A stretch of DNA of 64,000 nt from Gnomoniopsis sp. IMI 355080 (taxonomy: Eukaryota; Ascomycota; Sordariomycetes; Diaporthales; Gnomoniaceae): NCBI GenBank assembly GCA_027946555.1, contig JAPEVC010000067.1:93204-157203 (forward strand), written 5' to 3'. The notes under the pieces were generated by a model that was not told the origin of the DNA, searched no databases, and saw only the letters and a program-made list of their open reading frames with translations. Positions 22,645 through 33,276 of this stretch are shown one piece after another. The translations under genes were made by a program, and so were the position numbers. The stretch's first letter is position 1, and each line of letters opens with the position of its first letter.

Positions 22645-25600
22645 ATGTCGACTACTCCTAACGTCCCCTTGGCCATTGTCGGTCTGTCCTGTCGCCTTGG
22701 TGGAGATGCCACCAACCCGAGCAAGTTTTGGGACATGCTCAAGAACGGTAGAGGTAAGAGATGATCACATTGGAATGAAAGAATGCCTTTTGGACGGGGG
22801 GGGGGGGGTTGGCGTGTTTCCATTTCCACCCTAACCCTGGTCTTGCCTATTATTCACCGGGCAGCGACTGCGTCTTTGAAGTGAAGCCTCTCTTTTTGAG
22901 CATCCCATCGCTAACATTGTCACGCTCACTCTACCAGATGCTCACTCTCCCACTTCCGACCGGTGGAACCCTGATGCCTTCTACCACCCGAACAAGAGCA
23001 CTCTCGGCACAGTGCCCACCCCCGGTGGCCACTTCGTCAAGGAAGATGTCTACGCCTTCGATGCCGCCTTCTTCAACCTCCCCGCCTCCGAGGCCGTCGC
23101 CATGGACCCTCGTCAGCGCATGGCCCTTGAGGTCGCCTACGAGTTGTTCGAGTCTGCTGGTATGCCCTTTGAGAAGGTCAAGGGCTCGCAGACCGCTGTC
23201 TACATCGGTGCTGGTCTCTCCGACTACGAGGCTTCTATCCAGCGTGACCCCGAATATGCTCCCAAATACGCCTTGACTGGTGTATCCCACGAGATTCTCG
23301 CAAACCGAATCTCCCACTACTTTGACATTCACGGTCCCTCGATGACCGTCGAAACTGCGTGCTCTTCCTCCCTGGTCGCCATTCACTTGGCTTGCCAAAG
23401 TGTCCGCAACGGTGAGGCCGACATGGCTGTCGCCGGTGGTGTCAACCTGATCCTCAACCCTGAGATGACCATTCAGCTCAGCAACCTGGGCTTCTTGTCT
23501 CCCTTCGGTCACTGCCGCTCCTTTGACAACGATGGTGATGGATACGGACGTGGCGAGGGTTGCGGTCTGATCTTGATCAAGAAGCTTGCCGATGCGGAGC
23601 GTGACGGCGATCCAATCCGGGCCGTCATTCGTGGCTCCGGCATCAACTCCGATGGTTGGACACAGGGTATTACCCTCCCCAGCGTCGACGCCCAGGCAGC
23701 CCTCATCAGGGATGTCTACAAGAACTTCGGCCTTGACATGGAGAGCACCCAGTTCGTCGAGTGCCACGGCACGGGCACCAAGGCTGGTGACCCAGTCGAA
23801 GTCCGCGCCATCCACGAGACTCTCGGTCTCAAGGCCAGCACCAATCGCAAGCTGATTGTTGGTTCCGTCAAGCCCAACATTGGTCACTTGGAGGCTGGTG
23901 CTGCCGTCGCTGGTGTGATCAAGGGCATTCTTGCCATGGAGAACGGCATGATTCCCCCTCAGATCTACCTCAACAAGCTCAACGAGGGTATTCCCTTTGA
24001 TGACTGGAACATTCACGTGCCCCAGAAGCTCACCCCTTGGCCCGTTGCCGAGACTAAGCGTATGTCTGTGTCCTCGTTCGCCATGGGTGGCACAAACGCC
24101 CACGTTATTCTCGAGGGTGTCGACAAGCGCAAGGGTCACCCTCTCTTGACCAACGGCGCTGCCACCACCGGCTCCGTCTTCGGGACCAAGGAGCCGGTTC
24201 TGGACAAGAAGCGCCTCTTCACCTTCAGTGCTTCTGACCAGGCTGGTCTGGAGCGTGTTGGAAAGACGCTGGCCGATCACCTTGACAGCCTTGGCCCTCT
24301 CGCCAGCGACCCGGCTTACATTGCCAACTTGGCATACACTCTAGGCGAGGGTCGATCCAAGCTTAGCTGGAAGACCACCTGCCTTGCTGACAACGGCTTC
24401 GATCTCCGCGAGAAGCTCGAGTCTTTCAAGGGTGCCAACGCCGTCCGCTCCTCTGGCGAGCCCCGCATTGGCTTTGTCTTCACTGGCCAGGGTGCTCAGT
24501 GGGCTGGTATGGGTGCCGAGCTGCTTGAGCGCAAGGCATTTGGCGAGTCCTTCAGGAAGTCCAACGAGTACCTGAAGGAGTGCGGCTGCGAGTGGGATGC
24601 CATTGAAGAGCTTACTCGCCCAGCTGCCGAGTCTCGCGTTGGTGAGCCCGAGGTCTCGCAGCCCATGTGCAATATCCTCCAAGTCGCCCTCGTCGATGAG
24701 CTCCGCGCTTGGGGCGTCAACCCCGCCAAGTGTGTTGGCCACTCTTCTGGTGAAGTCGCTGCTGCTTACGCCATTGGTGCTCTGACCCACAAGGATGCCG
24801 TCACCGCTGCCTACTTCCGTGGCCAGGCTTCTGGTCTCATCAAGACCAAGGCTGCCCATCTCAACGGTGGTATGATGGCTGTTGGACTTGGCCGCAAGGA
24901 GGCTGAGAAGTGGATTGCCAAGGTCGATGCGGGCCAGGTCATCGTCGCTTGTGTCAACTCCCCCGAGAGTGTCACCCTCTCCGGTGACATGGCCGGTCTG
25001 AAGCAGTTGCTGCCTCTGCTCGATGAGGAGAAGATCTTCGCCCGTATGCTGAAGGTCGACGTCGCTTACCACTCTCACCACATGAGGGAAGTCATGTCTG
25101 ATCTCCTGGGATTCATCAACCACATTGATGGCCAGCAGCCCCTCAAGCAGTCCGCCAAGATGATTTCCTCCGTCACCGGCAGCGAGATCAACCCCGAGGA
25201 GCTGGGTGGCCTTTACTGGGTCAAGAACTTGGTTTCGCCCGTACTCTTCGCTGACGCCCTTTTGGAGCTGGTCACCCCGGCCGACCCTCTCACTAACTCT
25301 GTCTCCGACAACACCGTCGACCTGCTCATTGAGATCGGACCCCACTCTGCTCTTGGCGGGCCCGTCCAGCAGATCCTCAACGCCGGCGGCATTAAGAACG
25401 TGGCTTATACCTCAGTTCTTAAGCGCGGCAAGAATGGCGAGGACACTTCTTTCGATCTTGCTGCCGATCTCTTCTGCAAGGGCGCCTCCCTGTCAATCAT
25501 GGGCGTCAATGAGGATGTTGACTGCAAGAAGTTGGTTGACCTTCCCCCTTACCCCTGGAACCACAGCAAGACCTTCCACGCTGAGAGCCGTGTCGACATT

Positions 25601-28600
25601 GCTGGCCACTCTCGCAAAGTTCCTCGCAAGTCTCTCATCGGCGCTCCCATGCCCGCCATGGATGAGAACGAGCACGTGTGGCGTGGTTTCCTGTCCCTTG
25701 ACGAGGAGCCTTGGATTCGTGAGCACAAGGTCTTGTCCATGGTTCTGTTCCCCGGTGCCGGCATGGTCGCCATGATCCTCGAGGCTGCCGCCCAGATGGC
25801 CGACCCCGGCAAGAAGGTCCACAGCTACAAGCTGCGTGATGTTGCGTTCTTCAGCGCCATGCCCATGAGCGAGGACACCCCGACCGAGACCGTTGTGCAT
25901 GTCCGCCCCCACATCGTCTCCACGGCGGCGTCCAACCCTCACACCTGGTGGGAGTGGACCATTTCTTCCTGCACTGGGCGCGACCAGGCTCTGCGTGACA
26001 ACGCTCGTGGTATGATGACCATCGAGTACGTCACCGAGAGTGAGCAAATGAAGGCCGAACAAGCTCACCTCCTCGCCGCCAAGCAGTCCGAGTACAAGCA
26101 GGTCTTGGAGTCGTGCCCCGACACCTTTGCCAAGGAGAAGTTCTACGAGACGACGACCAACGTCTCTTGGTTCTACGGTCCTCTGTTCCAGACCCTGGAC
26201 AACATGCACCCTGGTAAGGAGAGGTGCACTTATGATGTCTTCCTCCAAGACTGTGGCCCTACCTACAGCGAGGGGCTCGTGAAGCGCCCCTTCCTCATCC
26301 ACCCCGCCATGCTGGATGCTGTCTTCCAGTCCTTTGTCGGTGGTACCTACACTGAGGATAAGCAGCTCAACATCCACAAGGCGACCGTCCCCACTGCGGT
26401 CGGCGAGTTTGAGATTTCTGCCGACTTCCCCGAAGAGGTTGGCAGCTGCCTCAAGGCCTACTGCACGACCAAACGTCACTCATTCCGTGACACTGCCGCT
26501 GATGTCTTCTGGCTCGGCGAAGACCTCAACAAGCTGTACCTGCAGGTCCACGATTACCGCTCCACCGAGCTTTCCTCCTCGTCTGATGAAGTCGTTGAGG
26601 TCGGCAAGAAGACGGAGACGAGCGATCTGTGCACGGCCATCAACTGGGAGTACTCTCTGGAGTTGATGAAGTCCGAGGAGCTCAAGAAGGTCACTGAGGG
26701 TTTGTCGCCTCAGGATGCCACTTCCAAGGTTGCCCGCATGTTCCTCCATGTCAACCCAACCGCTACTGTGATCGAGCTCCTCCCCAGCTCTGACATCACC
26801 AAGGGTGCGATGGCATCTGTGGCTGATGCTGTCACCCTGCCAAGCCAGATCCGCTATGCTGTTGCCGCGCCTCAAGGCGATGCCGTCACTGATGTATTCT
26901 ACCTCGGCGACGCGGCCACACCTGCTCCTACGGATGTTGCTGCAGCTGATCTCATTGTCATTTCGCCTGCCTGCGAGGGCATGGCCGGCTTTGAGCAATA
27001 CATCAGCAAGGCTCTGTCCCTGGCCAAGTCCACTGCCAGTGTTCTCTGCACTGCTTCTCCTGAGGCTTCGGTGGCCGAGCTCGTCCTCAAAGACTTCACC
27101 TCCACCCTTGGCGCTGGCTTATACTCCAAGCCCACTGCTGTCAAGGCCAAGAGCACCGAGGCTAAGCCTGAGGTCGTCATTGTTGAGTCACCCACTCCCA
27201 GCGAATTCGCCAAGTCTTTTGCTGGCAAGCTCACCGAGACGCTCTCTGGTCTCGAGTACACCGTCAAGACTGTCACCTGGGACAGCAACGACATCGTCTC
27301 CGCCACCGAAGGCAAAGCTGCCATCTCTTTGCTCGAGCTAGAGAAGGCTATCCTGGACGAGATCTCCGAGCCTGACTTCCTTGCTCTCCGTGAGGTCATC
27401 CTCAAGGCAGAGCGTCTGCTCTGGCTTACCCACGGCGACGAGCCTGACTTCAACATGGTCGATGGTCTTGCTCGTGTCGTGCGCGGTGAGATTGTTGGGA
27501 CTCGCTTCGACGTGCTCCACTTGTCTGCTGCTTCGAGCTTGGACATTGGTGCAGACCTCACTGGACGGATCCTCAGCGCTAACTCCAAGGACAACGAGTT
27601 CCGCGAACAGAATGGTGCTCTGTCGGTGTCTCGCATCTGCAAGGACAAGCCTGAGAACGCCGATGTTAACCACCACCTGAAGGATTGGACAGGAGTCATG
27701 CCCCTCAAGGAGCACGATGGTCCTCTCCGCCTGACTGTCGGCCAGCCCGGTATGCTCGACACGCTCCAGTTCATCCCCGATGACCGATTCATTGGCAAGC
27801 CCCTCGGTGAGCGCGAGGTCGAGATTGAGGTGAAGGCATCTGGTGTCAACTTCCGTGATGTCATGTCCTCCATGGGTGTCCTGAACGACTCCTGGCTGGG
27901 TCTTGAGGCCTCTGGTATCATTACCGCCGTTGGCTCCAAGGTCACACGCGTCAAGGTCGGCGACCGCGTTGCCGGCTGTGGTACTGGTGCCCACACAACC
28001 AACCTTCGAACTACAGAGGTTGCTTGCGCCAAGATCCCTGACACGATGAGCTTTGAGGAGGCTGCTGCTATGAGTGTCATTCACACCACCGCCTACCATG
28101 CCCTGGTCAACCTTGCCAAGCTCAAGAAGGGCCAGTCTGTTCTCATTCACGCTGCGGCTGGTGGTGTTGGCCAAGCAGCGATCCAGCTTGCCAACCACTT
28201 GGGCATCGTTGTCTATGCCACTGTCGGTTCTCCTGAGAAGAGAAAGCTGATCATCGAGAAATATGGCGTCAACCCCGACCACATCTTCAACTCTCGTGAC
28301 GCCTCTTTCGTCCACGGTGTTAAGCGTATGACTAAGGGCAAGGGTGTCAACGCGATCCTCAACTCGCTTTCCGGCGAGCTGCTCCGCCAATCGTGGTACT
28401 GCCTCGCCACCTTCGGTACCTTTATCGAAATTGGTCTCCGTGATATCCAGGGCAACACGCGCTTGGACATGAAGCCGTTCATGGACAACACCACCTTCAC
28501 TTTCTTCAACTTGCTCCTTGTCATGGAGCACCTTCCCGATGAGATGGCCGAGATTGTCACCAATGTGTATGACCTTGTGCACAAGGGCGTACTGTATGCT

Positions 28601-29896
28601 CCTACCGTACTCACTACCTATCCAGTGGGTGCCATGGAGGATGCCTTCCGTCTGATGCAGAGCGGTCGCCACCTTGGAAAGCTTGTCCTCACTATGGGTG
28701 CCGACCCCCAGGCACCTGTTCTTCACAAGGCTTCCAACTCCCTCAAGCTGGACCCCAATGCCACTTACCTGCTTGTCGGAGGTCTAGGTGGTCTCGGTCG
28801 TTCGCTCGCCGGCATGTTCCTTGACAGCGGTGCGCGCAACATTGCCTTCGTTTCGCGGTCGGGCGACTCATCCGCGGAGGCCAAGAAGACAATGGAAGCA
28901 CTCTCGGCTCGTCCCGGTGTCAACATCAAGGCCTTCAAGGCCGATATGGCTGACATGGCATCATTTGAGGCAGCCATGGCCGAGTGCAATGCTGCCCTGC
29001 CTCCCGTCAAGGGTGTCGTCCAGATGGCCATGGTGCTGCGCGACGCGCTGTTCGAGAAGATGACACATGACGAGTGGGTCACCTCCATCAAGCCCAAGGT
29101 TCATGGCACACGCAACCTGCACGCGCACTTTGACGCCAGCCGCCCTCTCGACTTCATGATGTTCTTCTCCTCTTGCGCCGGTGTCTTCGGCAACTCTGGC
29201 CAAGCCAACTACGCTGCGGGTAACACCTACCAAGACGAGCTGGCGCACTTCCGCCGCTCCAAGGGCCTGGCGGGTGTCTCCGTCGACTTGGGTATCATGC
29301 GAGACGTCGGTGTCGTCGCCGAGACGGGCGCCAAGGGTTTCCTCGCGCTCTGGGAGGAGGCCATTGGTATTCGCGAGAACGTCTTCCACGCCATGATGCG
29401 CTCCATCATCAACGGACAGACAGACCCCAAGACCCGTGACAATTTCCCAGCCCAAGTGTCCACTGGTCTGGCCACGGCCGATGTCATGGCCGAGTTCGGC
29501 CTTCCCCGCCCCGACTACTTTGACGACCCGCGCATGGCTCGCCTTGCCATCGCGACTCACGCGGCGGGCGCCGGTGCGGCTAAGGGCGGCGCGGCCACGA
29601 TCGAGTCGCGCCTGCAGGAGGCCGAGGGCCTGGAGGCGGCCACGGAGATCATCACCGAGGCACTGGTTCAGAAGACGGCAGATATTCTGCAGATGCCGGC
29701 CAGCGAGGTCGACCCCAACAGGCCGATGTACGTGTACGGTGTGGACTCGCTGGTGGCTATGGAGGTGCGCAACTGGATCAGCAGGGAGATGAAGGCCAAC
29801 ATGGCGCTGCCTGAGATTCTGGCGGCTATGCCGATGTACAAGTTCGCGGGCAAGATTGCCGAGAGGAGCAAGCTGGTCACTGTCAAGGCGGAGTAA
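22645..29896 (+). CDS. Highly reducing polyketide synthase (KS-AT-DH-ER-KR-ACP)
   Basis: Iterative HR-PKS of about 2355 aa that builds a reduced acyl chain from malonyl-CoA. Exon 1 is 22645-22753. A 184-bp intron (22754-22937) carries a G13 tract, and exon 2 is 22938-29896. Motifs in order: KS Cys178 (ETACSSS), HGTGT and NIGH; AT Ser639 (GHSSGE); DH His966 (REHKVLSMVLFPG) and Asp1163 (HPAMLDAVF); ER from about 1630 with HAAAGGVGQAA near 1775; KR from about 1979 (GGLGGLGRSLA) with Tyr2128 (ANYAAGN); ACP Ser2307 (GVDSLVAME) at the C-terminus. The roughly 370 residues between DH and ER show no SAM-binding glycine motif, so a C-methyltransferase is absent or decayed. There is no release domain, consistent with handing the chain to the SAT of the divergent NR-PKS. 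Codon use is strongly C-biased at third positions, indicating good expression. Confidence 0.95.
22796..22808 (+). repeat. G13 homopolymer inside the HR-PKS intron
   Basis: Run of 13 G within the first intron of the HR-PKS gene. Length errors or polymorphism here would not change the coding sequence but could affect splicing. Confidence 0.9.
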
Positions 29897-32800
29897 GTGA
29901 AGGGGGCGACAACGAGCATGATACAGAGCCGGGTGGGTCGTGGGAAAGGAGAAGCTACTCACTGCCAGATCGTTGATGGGCCCTGGGGGGTTTGAGCGCT
30001 ACCAAACCCTTCGTCCAGGTGATGTGCGACAGTCTGTTTGGGGGTAGAGAGAGAGAGACAGAGACAGGTCTTGGGGTTTTCCTTGGATGATGTAATGATA
30101 TCTACGGATAACTGCTTCACGGCGTGGCGGTGGTGCTTAGATATATTGTCTTTTGTTGTCTGGTCGGTGGGTGTTAGATCGACTTGTACAGGGTGGTGGG
30201 ATGATTTTCTTTCTTTTTGTCATTACATTGGATATAGTTTGGATAGATTATGGTATTTCATTACTGTTTCAGTCGATCGTGCCTCTTTGATTGCTTGTTG
30301 TATTGTGAGACTCGAAGTCTGAGTGAATGAATCTCCCTAGGCTCTAGGTGTCCTATATCGATTTTGAAGCTTGAGGACAAGCTGGGAATTCTAGAGTCAT
30401 TGATTTATGTGTTTTGCTTCCGGTGAAGACCGGAGACCAATTAATGTGACCAGAAATGAAATCAATTCGACGGGACTATATTACGGGAAAGTTGAATGTA
30501 AGATGCGCAGACAACTTCATTGGATGTTAATTGTTATCTGGCACACTCAACTCGTTGGCATTGATATAGTAAAGACTATAGTGGAATTTATGAAGGATCA
30601 ATTATGTATTCGGTCGAACCTTTCGGTCTATTTCTGAAATTCAAGATTCATGGTCAGGAACCAAGCATGTGGTCATTGTGTGGAACCTTTAAATTGAGTT
30701 TGCGCAGTGTGTGCCAATCATCATGAAATGTGGAAGATGGTTACCATTTTACTCATAATAGTCTTGACATCTAAAATTTCCCGAGACTGGAAAAAACCTT
30801 CTATATTGAACTTGTCCGTATTAGGACGTACGAAAAGGCCCTGCAAGATGCTGAACAGCTGAAAAAAAATAATGACGACTTGATGAAAGTTTTGATGCGT
30901 TTATGAGATAGGTTTCATCTGTGTTATCTTGAATAGCTATGAAAAGTTGTAGAAAGGCAAAGTACGTTGCCATTGTATTCAGACTAGAAGCCTAACAGAA
31001 ACATTGACGGACGAAATTCATCTTGTGGACTTCCATGGTTGCCATGAGATTCGGAAAATAGTCTGCCAATGAGGTATGAGCTAAATTTACTAAGTAAAAG
31101 ATAGAAGAGAGGAAATAAGAGCCAACAAAAACCAATTCCGAAGTTGGCGAGAGAACAGAAATCTCAAGTGAGGCCAGGGCCAGCAGTGGAAAATGTAGTC
31201 CACAGATTGGAGTACCATGCTGAACCTTAAATTCATGATAACGTGTCAAATCAAGAGACAAAATCGAATCTCCTAGAACACCCAGTGGGATCCAGCAGAA
31301 GCCCGAGTATGAACTGATGACAAAAGTGCGCACAACACCACGGCACTTTCAGCCTCATCGTTCACCTTGGCTCCATGACGCAAAGCAATTATATGGCACC
31401 TCGTCTAATCACAGATCGGCGTAATGACGATACATGGCCTGTTATCTTCACATCGACCGGTCAACCGAGAGCCGAGGTCTACCAGAATTTCTCGCTTTCA
31501 TTCTTTGGCCCTCTGCGGTTGACTGGCCAAGGTTCGTCAGCTCGTCCGCGGGAAGCGCAAGATCGGAACTTCGCATCTCGACACATGTGATGTTCCGAGC
31601 TCTACTTTGACCGACCTGTCTCCCCGGCAGAGCCTTTCAACGGTCATGCTGGATACCACGTGGTATCCACGAGCTTCAGGACGGTTAAAAAAAATCGCAT
31701 GCTTTCTCCCTTCATGATGATGGTTGTTGAAGGAGGAAAGTGGAGCCATTCAGCGGCACATGTTTAGTTGCATGGCATATCTTATGCAGTCTATTCTGGG
31801 CCAATCCTTGGCGCGGCATCCTTGGAGTGTGGCTTATTAGGTCCGCATACACGGTCATTTTTGCCGTGAAGCTGGCTGTCTCTCGTTATCACGGGCACTG
31901 AGGCCTGCGTGGCCGGGCTGCGACCTGCCTTTCGAGGCAAGTGGATATCGGCCCGCCAGTGACCAGCGAGGCAAGCGACGTCCGCTCGGCGGCACTGAAG
32001 TAGGCCGTGGATTGCAGAATTCGGTTACCAAGGTAATTAATGTACATAGTCAAGAGTCTGCGGACAACTTGAGATTTTCCTGACAGCTGAACATTGAACT
32101 TGCGCTATGTCCTCGGACTGTTAATACATTCCTCAACTCTTACAAAAAATTCAGACACAACCAGAAACGGCCCACACCAGCGGCGGTGAGAGCAATCGTC
32201 CACCGACAGTGAGTCCACTCGTCGGCGTCTCGGATGTCGCATCTATTTCCCAATATGGATCCAAGCACCAACCCTCACTTGATTTATCGGCAAGTCTCAG
32301 TCGTGCAACATGTGTTCTCAAGTCAATATAATACGCGTATAATTGTAATCGAGCTCGCAGAATCGAGACTTTCTACGAATCTGCAGTACGTAGTAGAGGG
32401 CTCATCTGATAATTATTTCATCACTCTGCTTTGAGAGAACAAACGACGTCAACAAATACTTGTGGTATCCCGAGACGGGCATGGATATTCCCCGATACGC
32501 CAATCGTAGAGATTACATCCCGCCGCAGACTTCCCAGCTTGCATACGTCTACGACCAGATAGGGAAACACGCCCAGGCGTGCGATGAGGCTGTCAGGACC
32601 CCTTGCGGCCACTGTCCCTGCGGTGATCATTCTCTCCACGCCCGCCGATTGCCTTGCAGACCCGCGTGACGTGGGTGTTGTAAAGAACCCCCCCCCCCCC
32701 AATTGAAAAAACAGACATGGTCCTCGCAGCGAGCACTGCGGGTGGGCCCACACACTGCATGCTTCTGGAAGGTGGTTCTAGATCGGTTTCTCCAGGCCCC

Positions 32801-33276
32801 GGCATCCACCGTGCTTGCATGCATATGATGGTTGACCGGGGCAAGGAGGAAGGACAGGACCCTCTGCGATCATGACGGTCGGCGGTGCGTGGGTTGAAGC
32901 CCCGACGGCGTTGCTCGCCCGGGTTTGCAGGGCCACGGAGCCTGTGTTCTGGAAAACCGATGGAAGCGAGCAGGATGAGGGAAAAAAGGGCATACAAAGA
33001 ATATGGCTGCCAGACCAAGTGCCACAAAATTGATCCTCTGCCATTCCGGACGTGGGATTTCGAGTCTCAAATTCTATCCACGCGCACAACGTGGTTTGCC
33101 AGATCCTTATACATCCCTGACCGATCTATATCATCCCCTGGTCAAGCAAAGGGTGCAAAGTCCAGATTCTTGGATCACCACCAGCTACACGGCGTGTGCT
33201 CGTCCTCCTCCAATGCTGGCGAAGCAACAATAGGCCATCGCCGTCTCGTCGAAAGGCACCACCACGACAAACCACC
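29897..33276. other. Long gene-free stretch after the HR-PKS
   Basis: About 3.4 kb holding the HR-PKS 3' region, a short GA microsatellite (about 30048-30062), AT-richer sequence from about 30.3 to 31.4 kb, a C13 tract (32688-32700) and the transporter promoter. Reading frames reach at most about 180 codons and none resembles a known family. No transposase or terminal repeats were recognised. Confidence 0.5.
32688..32700 (+). repeat. C13 homopolymer
   Basis: Run of 13 C in the spacer upstream of the DHA1-type transporter. Comparable C runs occur at 5029-5037, 39458-39466 and 54338-54347. Confidence 0.9.

Noticed and set aside
22931..29962. Minus-strand frames opposite the HR-PKS (up to about 462 codons)
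   Set aside because: Antisense shadows of strongly biased codons; rich in Gly/Val/Asp/His, with no motifs and no splice or promoter evidence.
32421..33089. Several overlapping frames upstream of the DHA1-type transporter, up to 144 codons
   Set aside because: They run through a C13 homopolymer, lack motifs and overlap each other on both strands.
29897..33276. Transposon relic as an explanation of the long gene-free stretch
   Set aside because: No transposase fragment, terminal repeats or target duplication could be identified by eye, and no strong RIP-like AT skew.
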